Positions 8,389 through 17,148 of a stretch of 64,000 bases of DNA are shown here, piece after piece (within the stretch, counting starts at the first letter, position 1; every line of letters begins with the position of its first letter). The stretch spans positions 1 to 64,000 of the forward strand of contig JAAYYU010000138.1 in assembly GCA_012515235.1 (NCBI GenBank), read 5' to 3'. This DNA comes from Candidatus Anammoximicrobium sp. GTDB lineage: Bacteria; Planctomycetota; Planctomycetia; Pirellulales; Pirellulaceae. A program made the translations under genes and the position numbers. The notes beneath the pieces are model-generated. The model was not told the DNA's origin and ran no database searches. It worked only from the letters and a program-made list of their open reading frames with translations.

Positions 8389-9657
8389 ATGAAAGCCCTC
8401 CTGCCACGCGCCGCCGTCCTCCTGCCAGCCGTTTTGCTGGCGTTCTTTCTGGTCAGTCTGCCCCGTCCGGCCCAAGCCGGCCCGCCGGCTTTTCGGATTA
8501 CGATCGATCGCGGCACGTGGCGACAGTTTGAATTCCGCTATCCGACGACCTACGTGTTTTCGCTGGGCGAGTCCGCTGATCGAGTGACCGTGCGCCGCCG
8601 CGACGCGGCCGGCGACACCTGGTCGACGCTGGCCGTCAAGACCGCCGCCGATGCGCCCAACGGCGTCGAGTGCGTGCGGTTTGATCCGCCCCAGCGCCGG
8701 GCCTACGTCTCGGTCGGGTTCCAAACGACACCGGCGATCGAGCTTGAGTTTCTGGGGACGAACCGTGTGGAGTTCGAGGAGATCGCCACGTACTACGACG
8801 GTCGGAAGGCGGCCTATTCGCTCTCGCTGGACAATTGGGGCTGCAAGAGCGGCGCCCATCCGGGCGCGTTGTGGAAGGGTGCGGCCGACGACGACTCGGA
8901 CAACTATCAGGCGGCGTTGCACGTCTGCCGCAGCTTCCGCGTGCCCGTGTCGATCGCCATCAACAGCAAGATGCTTGGCGGCGACGCGGTCTGGCAGAGA
9001 ATGCAATCGGAACTCGACCGAGAGGACCTCAGTTGGGAGCCGGTCGTGCATGGCCGCACGCATCCGTGCAGCGCCGCGGCCTACTCCGTCCACGGATACG
9101 GGCCGGAGATTCTCGGCTGCCGCGACGACATCCTGAGCCGGCTGCGTCAGATCCCCTACGGGCACCGCATCTTCACGCACATTCTGACTTGCGGTTATCA
9201 GGACGAGTCGATTTACGAGACGGACGCCGGTCAATTCGTCTTTGTCCGCGGCTACAACTCGCACGACAATCCGGAGAGTGTCGAGTATGCTCCCTGGAAC
9301 GTGAAATACCGCTTCTACGGTGTCGGCGGCCTGAGCTACAAAGCCTACGACGCGGTGTTCCAAAGCCGCAAACCGGCGGGCCGTTACCACGCCGCCGACG
9401 TGCAAAAACTCAACGACTCGTTTGACGAAGTGTACCGCAACGGCAAGATCCTCTACGCCATGTGGCACCCGGACCGCTATCGCAACAGCGTGCTCCACGA
9501 CCCACGTCCCGGCGTCGACGGCGAGCAGGGCTCGACGCTGATGCAGCACCTGGCCTACGTCGCCAACCGCAACGACGTGTGGTACGTCCCCAACGGCTGG
9601 CTGTACTGCTACCGCTACGTGGCCGAACACGCCCGCGTCCAGAAAGCGGGCGAGTAG
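8389..9657 (+). CDS. Exported polysaccharide-deacetylase-like protein
   Basis: A 422-residue exported protein. The start at 8389 has GGAG 8 bases upstream and opens into a signal peptide ending RPAQAG. After a beta-rich domain of about 110 residues, the rest resembles the NodB/polysaccharide deacetylase barrel. Visible features are YSLSLDNWG with an early Asp-containing strand, VPVSIAINSKML, WEPVVHGRTHPC with a His-x3-His-like arrangement, and a late MWHPDRY followed by HLAYVANRNDVWYVPNG. The last is the strand-helix pattern common at the end of these barrels. Metal-ligand assignment is not certain, so catalysis as a carbohydrate esterase is an inference. It is convergent with nth. Confidence 0.6.
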   Translation: MKALLPRAAVLLPAVLLAFFLVSLPRPAQAGPPAFRITIDRGTWRQFEFRYPTTYVFSLGESADRVTVRRRDAAGDTWSTLAVKTAADAPNGVECVRFDPPQRRAYVSVGFQTTPAIELEFLGTNRVEFEEIATYYDGRKAAYSLSLDNWGCKSGAHPGALWKGAADDDSDNYQAALHVCRSFRVPVSIAINSKMLGGDAVWQRMQSELDREDLSWEPVVHGRTHPCSAAAYSVHGYGPEILGCRDDILSRLRQIPYGHRIFTHILTCGYQDESIYETDAGQFVFVRGYNSHDNPESVEYAPWNVKYRFYGVGGLSYKAYDAVFQSRKPAGRYHAADVQKLNDSFDEVYRNGKILYAMWHPDRYRNSVLHDPRPGVDGEQGSTLMQHLAYVANRNDVWYVPNGWLYCYRYVAEHARVQKAGE

Positions 9658-9676
9658 CCGGTCGGCGTTCCGCCCG

Positions 9677-10318
9677 TCAAACCCCGACTTGGGGACACGA
9701 CTTCCGGATCACGCACTGCAGGCATGCGGGCTTCTTCGCCGCGCACACCCGGCGGCCATGGAATTGCAGGAGATGGCAGAATCGGACCGAGTCCTTGGCC
9801 GGGACGATCGCGACCAGATCCGCTTCGATCTTGTCCGGGTTGGTTTCCTCGGTCAGGCCCAGCCGTTGCGACAGTCGCGCCACATGGGTATCGACTCCGA
9901 TGGCTGCCTGGCCGAAGGCGTTGCCCAGGATGATATTCGCGGTCTTGCGGCCGACGCCGGGCAGCGTTAGCAGGTCGTCCAGGTGGTCGGGCACGCGGCC
10001 GCTGTAGCGTTCGACCAGCGCCCGGCAGGCCTGCTGGATCGCCTCCGACTTCTTCCGATAGAAGTTGATTCGCGCCAGTTGCGTCTGCAGCGACTCCTGT
10101 TTCACGCCGGCCCAGTCGGCCGCCGAGCGGTACTTGGGAAACACCTCGGCGGTGACCGAGTTGACCAGTTCATCCCGCGCCTGGGCCGCGAGGATCAGCG
10201 CGATCAACAGTTCCAGCGGATTGCCGTAATCCAAGGCCAGCCGGGCGTCCGGGTGCGCCTTGGCCAACGCGGTGACGATCGTCTTGACCCGTGAGCGTTT
10301 TTCGTCGGTCGATTTCAT
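9677..10318 (-). CDS. nth: Endonuclease III (DNA glycosylase/AP lyase)
   Basis: Base-excision-repair glycosylase with AP-lyase activity on oxidised pyrimidines. Seen: helix-hairpin-helix LPGVGRKTAN containing the catalytic lysine, the catalytic aspartate in GVDTHVARLSQRLGL, and a C-terminal C-x6-C-x2-C-x5-C set (VCAAKKPACLQCVIRKSC) that binds the 4Fe-4S cluster. The length of about 213 residues is standard. The start at ATG 10318 is preferred; another in-frame ATG lies 18 bases upstream. It ends 19 bases from the convergent deacetylase-like gene. Confidence 0.96.
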   Translation of the reverse strand: MKSTDEKRSRVKTIVTALAKAHPDARLALDYGNPLELLIALILAAQARDELVNSVTAEVFPKYRSAADWAGVKQESLQTQLARINFYRKKSEAIQQACRALVERYSGRVPDHLDDLLTLPGVGRKTANIILGNAFGQAAIGVDTHVARLSQRLGLTEETNPDKIEADLVAIVPAKDSVRFCHLLQFHGRRVCAAKKPACLQCVIRKSCPQVGV

Positions 10319-10468
10319 CGTTTGGCGCCTGGGCAAAAGGACAGCGTCTGCTGCCGGTCATTGTATGCGGCGGGTTCTTCCGTGGGAACGCTTGCTTGCC
10401 TGATTGACTCGCCGGGGGCCGAGCGGCAGACTGTCTCGTGTCAATTTCACGTCCCAGGAGCCAAATCC

Positions 10469-11473
10469 ATGAAATATCGCGTGCTAGGAAAGACGGGCGG
10501 CAAGATTTCCGAGGTCGGTTTGGGGACCTGGCAACTGGGCGGCGCCGATTGGGGTCGGATTGCGGAGGCCGACGCGCTGCGGGTTCTCCACCGCGCGGCC
10601 GAATCCGGGGTTACGTTTTTCGACACGGCGGACGTGTATGGAATGGGCGTGAGCGAACGGACGATCGGCAAGTTCCTCAAAGAGACGAAGGAAAAGGTGT
10701 GCGTCGCCACCAAAGTCGGCCGCAAGCTGTGGGCCGAATCGGGGCTGAAGTGGCCGGAGCGGATCACGCTGGAAATGGCCCGCCAGGCGACCGAGTCGTC
10801 GCTTCGCAACCTGGGCGTGGACGTCATCTTCCTGCAACAGTGGCATTGCCTGCCCACAGAAGAGTACCGCCGCGGCGAGGTTTTTGAGCACCTGGAGACA
10901 CTGCGCCGCGAAGGCCTGATCCAGCACTGGGGCTGCAGCGTCGAATCGGTCGAGGAAGCCCGCCTCTGCATGACTCATCCCGGCTGCGCCACCCTCCAGG
11001 TGATCTTCAACATTTTTCGCCAGAAGCTGATTGACGACCTGCTGCCGCAGGCCAGACAACACGACGTCGGCATCCTGGCCCGCGTGCCGCTGGCCAGCGG
11101 CTTGTTGACCGGGCGGTTCGGGCCGGGGCACCAATTCCCGCCAACCGACCATCGCGCCTACAACGCCGACGGCCAGGTGTTCAACGTGGGCGAAACGTTT
11201 GCAGGAATTCCGTTCCAGCGCGGCGTCGAATTGGCGGAAAGAGTCAGAGCCATCCTCGAACCGGACAGCCACGAGACGATGGCTCAGTTGGCGTTGCGCT
11301 GGATCCTCGATTACGACGCCGTCAGCAGCGTCATTCCCGGCGCCTCGACCGTGGAGCAAGCCGGAAACAACGCAGCGGCTGCGGGCCTGCTGCCCCTGGG
11401 CGAGGCGACACATCGGCAACTGCGGGAGTTGTACGAGGCAGAGGTCGCACCGCTGATCCGCGGACCCTACTGA
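10469..11473 (+). CDS. Aldo/keto reductase
   Basis: NADPH-dependent aldo/keto reductase superfamily member of 334 residues, probably cytoplasmic. The start at ATG 10469 is fixed by AGGAG 8 bases upstream; the frame is open for another 147 bases, but that part lacks similarity. Seen: GLGTWQLGG, FFDTADVYGMG with the conserved Asp and Tyr of the tetrad, VATKVGRK with the Lys, LQQWHCLP with the His, and SSVIPGASTVEQ near the C-terminus, which forms part of the cofactor site. Planctomycetes carry many such paralogues; the substrate cannot be assigned. Confidence 0.92.
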   Translation: MKYRVLGKTGGKISEVGLGTWQLGGADWGRIAEADALRVLHRAAESGVTFFDTADVYGMGVSERTIGKFLKETKEKVCVATKVGRKLWAESGLKWPERITLEMARQATESSLRNLGVDVIFLQQWHCLPTEEYRRGEVFEHLETLRREGLIQHWGCSVESVEEARLCMTHPGCATLQVIFNIFRQKLIDDLLPQARQHDVGILARVPLASGLLTGRFGPGHQFPPTDHRAYNADGQVFNVGETFAGIPFQRGVELAERVRAILEPDSHETMAQLALRWILDYDAVSSVIPGASTVEQAGNNAAAAGLLPLGEATHRQLRELYEAEVAPLIRGPY

Positions 11474-11500
11474 CCGCGACGGTTGCGGATCACCGGGAAC

Positions 11501-12052
11501 TCACGCGTCGCACGCCCCGTCGTCCAACTCGAAGAGCGATTGCGTTTTGACGATGGCCAAGTCGGCGGGAAAGGTGTGAAAGGCCTGCACCCAAAGGCCG
11601 CGGTCGCACGTTTCCAAGTGGACACAGCTGACGGCGCCCATCGCCAGCCGGCCGCCGCCATCGAACGTGTGCAACAGTCCCGACCGCTGCCCGTCCAGCA
11701 GCAACTCCTGCTGGAAACCCCAGAAGACTTCGGGTTCCGCGATCTCCAGCTGAAACCCCACCTGATACACCGCGCCTCGAATGCGTTGGATGTCGTGATG
11801 GTCGCCTCTCAGCCGATGGAACAACAGCCGGCGTGCCTTGGGCAACGGATTCGCTGCGGCGGCCGCGACTTCGGTCAGCGTCACTCCGCCGCACCGCCAG
11901 GTGATCACGTGGCCACCGCTGGTGATGTCGATTTTCGCCTGGTACTTCCCACGCTGGACGTGACGCGAGCGATAGATCTGAAACAATTCGGGATGAAGGG
12001 GACGGCCGTAAAGTTGAATGGTCAGATCCGCGACTTTCGGTCTGGTGGTCAG
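11501..12052 (-). CDS. DUF2617-like protein of unknown function
   Basis: A protein of about 183 residues that I recognise only tentatively as the DUF2617 type. Seen: VADLTIQLYGRPLHPELF near the start, TSGGHVITWRCGGVTLTEV, YQVGFQLEIAEPEVFWGFQQEL and a C-terminal LWVQAFHTFPADLAIVKTQSLFEL. There is no signal peptide or membrane segment, so it should be cytoplasmic. The frame is open to an ATG at 12208, but the first 50 residues look unlike a protein. I prefer the GTG at 12052, which has AAGGA about 11 bases upstream and starts just before the conserved block. It is convergent with the aldo/keto reductase. Function unknown. Confidence 0.62.
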   Translation of the reverse strand: MTTRPKVADLTIQLYGRPLHPELFQIYRSRHVQRGKYQAKIDITSGGHVITWRCGGVTLTEVAAAAANPLPKARRLLFHRLRGDHHDIQRIRGAVYQVGFQLEIAEPEVFWGFQQELLLDGQRSGLLHTFDGGGRLAMGAVSCVHLETCDRGLWVQAFHTFPADLAIVKTQSLFELDDGACDA

Positions 12053-12232
12053 CACGGAAGCGGTTCCTTGTGACTCGTCGGATTGCGATGGGAAAGAAGA
12101 ACGAACGACGTTGGGTGAATCCACGGCCGCATTATAAGGGCGCGTCAACGGCGCGACAAAGCCACTTTGAAAACAAAACATTTTCTCCGGGGGGGAACAT
12201 CTTGACAAAACCTTGCGAGCCGCTCCGCACGT

Positions 12233-13009
12233 TCACACCAGCAGCGTGAACAGGTCGTAGGCCGCGTGGGTGCCGACCGTCACACCAAAGCCGCGGAACA
12301 GGAACAGGGCCGAGAACGTCAACCCCGCCAGCACACGAAAAACGAAACTGGACCAGGCAAAGACCTCGCCGTGTGCCGTCGCGAAATGCCAGCTCAAGAG
12401 CGTGAAGTCCCAGTGGTAATGCGCGACGGCAAACAGCAAGCTGGTCGCCACCGCCCCCGTCCCCCAACTGTCACGCCACGAGAGCCCGGCCAGTCGGCAG
12501 CCCCATGCTGCGGCTGGCAGCAGCATCAACCGGAACAGGACTTCCTCATACGTCCCGGCGCCCAGATAGGCGACGACCGTCGCGGCCAGCGACGGCCCGC
12601 TTTCCAACCCGTCCGCCGCACAGGCCGGTTGACCGCCCGTCCACCAGCGGCTCTGCCAACCTGCTATCAGCACCAGCACGAAACCAAAGGCCAGCGACTC
12701 CAGCAGCATTCCGTACAGCACGGTCCACTGGAACCGCCAGGGTTGCCGGTTCACGTGATGCCACGCTAACAGCAGGCCGCAGGTCACGATCGGCAGCAGA
12801 AAATACTGCGTGAATCCCAACAGATCCAGGACCCAGCGCAACCAGACGTCCGCCGCGTTGCGGATCGCTTGCGCACCCAACAGCAGCACGCCGATTTCGT
12901 ACGACAGCAGCAGCGGCGCCACAAAGGCCAAGCTGGCCAGAGGCCGGGCCGATTCGTACCAGTATCCGGATTTCGCTGGCGCAGCAAGCGTGTCTGTCTT
13001 TGCCGACAT
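12233..13009 (-). CDS. CPBP family intramembrane metalloprotease
   Basis: A 258-residue integral membrane protein of the CAAX protease/bacteriocin-processing (CPBP, Abi) family. Seen: about seven hydrophobic segments, and the family motifs GTYEEVLFRL (EExxxR), FAVAHYHW (FxxxH) and THAAYDLF (HxxxD), which carry the metal-binding and catalytic residues. The start at ATG 13009 removes an 87-residue arginine-rich upstream extension that looks non-coding. The physiological substrate is unknown; in other bacteria these proteases process prenylated or secreted peptides. Confidence 0.85.
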   Translation of the reverse strand: MSAKTDTLAAPAKSGYWYESARPLASLAFVAPLLLSYEIGVLLLGAQAIRNAADVWLRWVLDLLGFTQYFLLPIVTCGLLLAWHHVNRQPWRFQWTVLYGMLLESLAFGFVLVLIAGWQSRWWTGGQPACAADGLESGPSLAATVVAYLGAGTYEEVLFRLMLLPAAAWGCRLAGLSWRDSWGTGAVATSLLFAVAHYHWDFTLLSWHFATAHGEVFAWSSFVFRVLAGLTFSALFLFRGFGVTVGTHAAYDLFTLLV

Positions 13010-13207
13010 GGCGGAGAGTTTACCCGCAGGGCGACTGGGGGAGCAACCCCGGAAGCTTGCCTTCGAGCGTGCCGGGGCCTTCACCAGCACGTCCGCTTGG
13101 CAGTTCCACGCGCCAGCCCGGCCGGCCATCCGGCTCGATTTCTTGTCGCACGACTCCGGTTTGACCGTCCGGTCCCTTCTACGAAACGGAGACCGCGAGG
13201 ACGACAG

Positions 13208-13237
13208 AAGCCCGGCCTTTGAGAAAAAGCCGGGCTT
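13208..13237 (-). terminator. Hairpin after the Gfo/Idh/MocA gene
   Basis: Arms AAGCCCGGC (13208-13216) and GCCGGGCTT (13229-13237) are perfect 9-base complements with a 12-base loop. The hairpin lies just past the end of the minus-strand oxidoreductase gene. There is no long T run after it, so termination is an inference from position. The same core recurs at 27684 and imperfectly at 41525. Confidence 0.6.
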
Positions 13238-13282
13238 CGAAAACGTGCTTGGTCGCGCTGGCGGCAGCAAGACGATTGGCCT

Positions 13283-15094
13283 TTAGCCCATGAGGGCTTT
13301 GCGTTCCTTTTCGCAGCTGCTGCCGTCCGGGGTGGCGTCGTTATTCAAGTCGTACCAGCCCTCGTCGAACTTCAGGAAGCCCGCTTCGCCGGCCTTATTC
13401 TTGGCCACGGCGACGTTGGTTCCCAGGGCGATCACGGAGTCGCCCAAGGCGACCTCCGGCTTGCAGCGAGGCTGGTTCTCCGGCGCCTTGTTGCGGATAC
13501 ACCAGGCAAAGTGCTCGATTTCCTCCGTGTAGCCGCGACTGACCGGCCCCATGCTTTCGGCCGCCTTCGCGGTCGCAGCGTAACCGCCGCTGGCCTGCGT
13601 ATCCATCGTCGGGCCGGCTTTGCCTTCCTTCACGGAGACACGCGAACTCGTGTCCGACTCCTTGTACAGCATGACTTCCTGCTCTTTATCCAGCACCAAC
13701 GTGCCCTTGGTGCCCATGACCACTTCGCCGTACCCGCCGAAGCCGTTGCCGTTGATCGTCGAGTAGCACACGCCGATCTTGCGGTTCTTGTCCGTCGAGT
13801 AGCCCGGAATGCCTTTGTTGGGATCTGGGAAATTGACGGTCGGGTCGCGGTAGCCCACATCGAATTTCGGGTCGTAGTCAGGCCCCGGAAATTCGAAGAT
13901 GCAATACACGTGGTCCTCGGCGTCCCGGTCCAAGGGGAACATGTGCCGGCCGCCGATCGCATGCACGGTCAGCGGGTGGGCCTTCTTGCCGTCCGCCCGC
14001 AGAGCGCTGATAAAGATGCCCGCGGCATCCAATTGATGGCTGCCCAGTTCGGCCATCAGGCCGCCGCCGGTGCGGTCCCACAGGCGCCAGCGGCACAGTT
14101 CCTCCATCGCGGGGCGCGGCCGGCCGTTCTCCAGCGTCATCGAGATATAGCCGTGTTCTTCCGCGTTCAACTCGCGATCGGCATTCCAGGCCCGCCATTG
14201 AGCGATTTGTTTGGCCAGCAAATCCGCGCGGGCAGGGTCCTTTTCCACCTTGAGTTCCGCCTCTTTCGCCTGCAGTTCTCGAAGGATCTTGTCGACCTTC
14301 TTGCCGCCCCCGAGCACGACTTCCCCGCCGGGCAGCGGCTGCTGCCAACTGTCGCGGCCGGGCAGATTGCCGCGGTGCCATTGGGCACGGATGTGGTGCA
14401 ACTGGCCCAGCAGGCCCCAGCGGAGCAGGTTCACGGCGTTGTCGTACAGCACGTTGTAGTGCCGCTGGTGGCCGACGGCGAGGTACAGCCCCAATTCGTT
14501 GGCTACGCGGCCCATCACCTTGCACTGGGCCACGTTATGAGCCATCAGCTTTTCGGTCAGCACGTGCTTGCCCGCTTTCATCGCTTCGCAGGCCACCGGG
14601 GCGTGCAGATGCAGCGGCAAACCGATGATGATGGCCTCGATGCTCGGGTCTTTCAGCAGTTCCTTGTAACCGCCGTTGGTGCCATCGTAAACCTTGACGT
14701 GCTTGCGGGCCTCGTCTTCGGACTTCCAGCCGTAAACGGACATCAGCCCCTTGCGGACGGCCAACGCCGCCGGACTGGACCAATCGCCATGAAAGGCCCG
14801 ATGAATGTTGTACGGCCGGATGTCGGCAATCGCCGTGACCTGGACGTAGTCGGGATTGATGGCCCCGATCAGAACGTTGCCCTCGTCGCCGGTGCCGATC
14901 ACGCCGACCCGCACGGGATTGGTGATCTTGTCGTAGCCGAAATACATCGCGCCCAAACCGGCGCCGCTCACCGCGCCGGCCGCGATCGTCTTTTTGAGAA
15001 ACTCTCGCCGGGAGACGGTTTGATCCCAATAGCCAACGGATTCCCAATAATTGTCGCGTCCAACTTCGCGTTCTTCAGGCGTCAGGCTCATCAT
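13283..15094 (-). CDS. Exported Gfo/Idh/MocA family oxidoreductase
   Basis: A 603-residue NAD(P)-dependent oxidoreductase of the glucose-fructose oxidoreductase/inositol dehydrogenase family. Seen: a leader with SRREFLKKTIAAGAVSGAGLGAMYFG that resembles a twin-arginine signal, followed by VRVGVIGTGDEGN as the Rossmann dinucleotide site. Next comes the conserved EKLMAHNVAQCK (the EK(P)-type motif) and the substrate domain with GGLMAELGSHQLDAA. It is longer than usual because of a charged insertion of about 60 residues around residues 265-320 (KILRELQAKEAELKVE...). The substrate is unknown. The DoxX gene ends 2 bases before this start, so the two form an operon. Confidence 0.88.
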   Translation of the reverse strand: MMSLTPEEREVGRDNYWESVGYWDQTVSRREFLKKTIAAGAVSGAGLGAMYFGYDKITNPVRVGVIGTGDEGNVLIGAINPDYVQVTAIADIRPYNIHRAFHGDWSSPAALAVRKGLMSVYGWKSEDEARKHVKVYDGTNGGYKELLKDPSIEAIIIGLPLHLHAPVACEAMKAGKHVLTEKLMAHNVAQCKVMGRVANELGLYLAVGHQRHYNVLYDNAVNLLRWGLLGQLHHIRAQWHRGNLPGRDSWQQPLPGGEVVLGGGKKVDKILRELQAKEAELKVEKDPARADLLAKQIAQWRAWNADRELNAEEHGYISMTLENGRPRPAMEELCRWRLWDRTGGGLMAELGSHQLDAAGIFISALRADGKKAHPLTVHAIGGRHMFPLDRDAEDHVYCIFEFPGPDYDPKFDVGYRDPTVNFPDPNKGIPGYSTDKNRKIGVCYSTINGNGFGGYGEVVMGTKGTLVLDKEQEVMLYKESDTSSRVSVKEGKAGPTMDTQASGGYAATAKAAESMGPVSRGYTEEIEHFAWCIRNKAPENQPRCKPEVALGDSVIALGTNVAVAKNKAGEAGFLKFDEGWYDLNNDATPDGSSCEKERKALMG

Positions 15095-15096
15095 GG

Positions 15097-15999
15097 TCAG
15101 TTTTTCTCCGTTTTAGGTGGGCAGCAGCGCCGCAGCAGACATTTGACAAGGTAATCGAGGCCGGCGAACTGTCCGGCTCCCACGGCGGCCAGTACGAGGC
15201 AGCCGAACATTTCGATGATCTGATAGTGGGCGGGGATCGCTCCGGGAGCCCCCGGCCACTGCGTGGCCACGATCATCGCCAGGAAGCCTGCTCCGGCCAA
15301 GGACGTGATCCGGGTGAACAACCCGAAAATCAACAGGATTCCCACGATCAGATCGAAGGTCGGAATGATCTGGTCGATGAACACCGTATCCATCAGCTTC
15401 CGCCCCGGCTTGCCCAGGGCCAACTGCCCTCGACCCGCCTGGTCGGGCGTCGCCAAAGCGTTCAAATCGGTCTCCAGCCCCTTCCACATCAAGTCGATAC
15501 TCGTCAGCCAGCCGTTGAGTTTCTGGTCGAGTTCCTTTTCGATCGTCTCCACTTGGCCCCGCAACGAGGCAACTTCCATCCGTCCCGGCTCCTGCCGGTA
15601 CTTGTCGCGCCGTTCCAGGCCCTTGAAATACTCGTCGATGTCCGCTTGGTTCTCGTCAAACAGCCAATTGAGCTGCTGCTCCCGGAAATCCTGGACCTCC
15701 TTCGCCTTGGCGGCCTGCGCCTGGTCGAAGCCGTAGTGCGCGACAACCTTCTCCCGATACTGGTCCCAGGCCGCCAGCGTACCGTCCCGGTCCAACCGGG
15801 CACGACCTTCTTCGTCCCAGATGAACCAGTGGAAAAGCGGTGTGAGCGGACCTTTGGAAACCTTCATAAAGCCGACGGAGGTGAACGTTCCGGTCACCAG
15901 TTTGTCGGCGCCTTCACGAAAAAAGTGCCACCCAATGGCCAACCGCAGGGCCACGATCGACAGGATGGCAAGCGTTCCGAGTCGATATGACGAGTTCAA
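15097..15999 (-). CDS. DoxX family membrane protein with a large insertion
   Basis: A membrane protein of about 300 residues. The C-terminal half has the DoxX hydrophobic helices (FDLIVGILLIFGLFTRITSLAGAGFLAMIVATQW, and a last helix EMFGCLVLAAVGAG). One more helix at the N-terminus (ILSIVALRLAIGWHFFREGADKL) carries the typical GxxFFxxGxxKL-like pattern. Between the first and second helices sits a charged, helical insertion of about 150 residues not found in ordinary 130-160-residue DoxX proteins. The start is placed at TTG 15999 because CAGGAG lies 9 bases upstream; no ATG fits. It overlaps nothing and is followed within 2 bases by the Gfo/Idh/MocA gene, which suggests a joint function at the membrane. 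Confidence 0.78.
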   Translation of the reverse strand: MNSSYRLGTLAILSIVALRLAIGWHFFREGADKLVTGTFTSVGFMKVSKGPLTPLFHWFIWDEEGRARLDRDGTLAAWDQYREKVVAHYGFDQAQAAKAKEVQDFREQQLNWLFDENQADIDEYFKGLERRDKYRQEPGRMEVASLRGQVETIEKELDQKLNGWLTSIDLMWKGLETDLNALATPDQAGRGQLALGKPGRKLMDTVFIDQIIPTFDLIVGILLIFGLFTRITSLAGAGFLAMIVATQWPGAPGAIPAHYQIIEMFGCLVLAAVGAGQFAGLDYLVKCLLRRCCPPKTEKN

Positions 16000-16197
16000 G
16001 AGCAGCGTCTCCTGGGTGCGGGGGTTATGAAACAAGGCGGGCAGTTTGAACGAAGCGTCGTGGCATGCCTGTCGGGCCGGCCAGCCCGCCAACGGCGGGA
16101 ACCTCTCCGTGCCCGCACACTATTATTACCGAGAAGGCAAGTTGTGCAACGGCTCTTTGGACCTGCGGAGCACAAGAAATCTTTGTACAATTGGGGG

Positions 16198-17106
16198 ATG
16201 CCCCCTGCGACGCATTCGACGGAAGCCCTGCGGACCATCGCCACCCGCTATCCTCGGCGGGCCGTTGCATGGCGTCTGCGCTCGCGCTGGCTCCACTTTT
16301 CCCATCGGCCGCTGCTGATGGGAATTGTCAATGTGACGCCGGACAGTTTCTCCGACGGCGGCCGGTTTTTCGACCCCGTCGCGGCGGTTGAACAAGGCCT
16401 GCGGCTCATCGAACAGGGAGCGGATCTGCTGGACATCGGCGGGGAGAGCACGCGGCCTTATTCGTCTCCGATCGACGCTCGCGAAGAAATCCGCCGCGTG
16501 CTGGCCGTGGTCCGGACGTTGTGCCGGCAGACGGCGGTGCCCGTGTCGATCGATACGTCCAAAGCCCAGGTGGCGGCGGAGGCCATCGCGGCCGGGGCGG
16601 AAATCATCAACGACGTGACGGGCCTGGCGGGCGATCCCGACATGCCGCGCGTCGCCGCCGAGACCGGCGCCGGCGTGTGCGCGATGCACATGCAAGGCAC
16701 GCCGCAGACCATGCAAGACAATCCTGCGTACGGGGACGTCGTCGCAGACATCTTCGAGTATCTGCAGGGCCGGCGCGACGCGCTGATCGCCAGCGGCCTG
16801 GAACCGCCGCGGATCTGCCTCGATCCGGGCATCGGCTTCGGCAAGACGCACGAGCACAACTTGACGCTGCTGGCCAAGTGCGGACGTTACCACGACTTGG
16901 GCTGTCCGCTGCTGGTCGGCCCTTCGCGCAAGGGCTTCATCGGGCATGTCCTGGGTGATCAACGGGCGGACCGCACCGCGGGCACCATCGGTGTGGCCCT
17001 GGCCTTGGCGCGGCAAGGTGTGCAAGTGATCCGAGTGCATGACGTGGCGCCGGTTCGGCAGGCCTTGCTGCTGTTTGACTCCGTCGCCGGCATCTCCACT
17101 CCCTGA
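16198..17106 (+). CDS. folP: Dihydropteroate synthase
   Basis: Folate-pathway enzyme joining p-aminobenzoate to 6-hydroxymethyl-dihydropterin pyrophosphate in the cytoplasm. Seen: LLMGIVNVTPDSFSDGG, GADLLDIGGESTRP, VSIDTSKAQVA, AEIINDVTGL, ICLDPGIGFGKTHEHN and LLVGPSRKGFIG, all in order over 302 residues. These are the TIM-barrel pterin- and phosphate-binding loops. The start at ATG 16198 gives a normal length; the open frame extends upstream through arginine-rich sequence that does not align. A GGGGG run abuts the start. No other folate genes are adjacent. Confidence 0.96.
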   Translation: MPPATHSTEALRTIATRYPRRAVAWRLRSRWLHFSHRPLLMGIVNVTPDSFSDGGRFFDPVAAVEQGLRLIEQGADLLDIGGESTRPYSSPIDAREEIRRVLAVVRTLCRQTAVPVSIDTSKAQVAAEAIAAGAEIINDVTGLAGDPDMPRVAAETGAGVCAMHMQGTPQTMQDNPAYGDVVADIFEYLQGRRDALIASGLEPPRICLDPGIGFGKTHEHNLTLLAKCGRYHDLGCPLLVGPSRKGFIGHVLGDQRADRTAGTIGVALALARQGVQVIRVHDVAPVRQALLLFDSVAGISTP

Positions 17107-17148
17107 ACGCCAGGACCTCAAAACCGTTTCCCCGTTGCGCGGACGACC

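Noticed and set aside
13511-15154. Long plus-strand open frame opposite the Gfo/Idh/MocA gene
   Set aside because: Antisense shadow, Arg/Val/Gln-rich, no family features.
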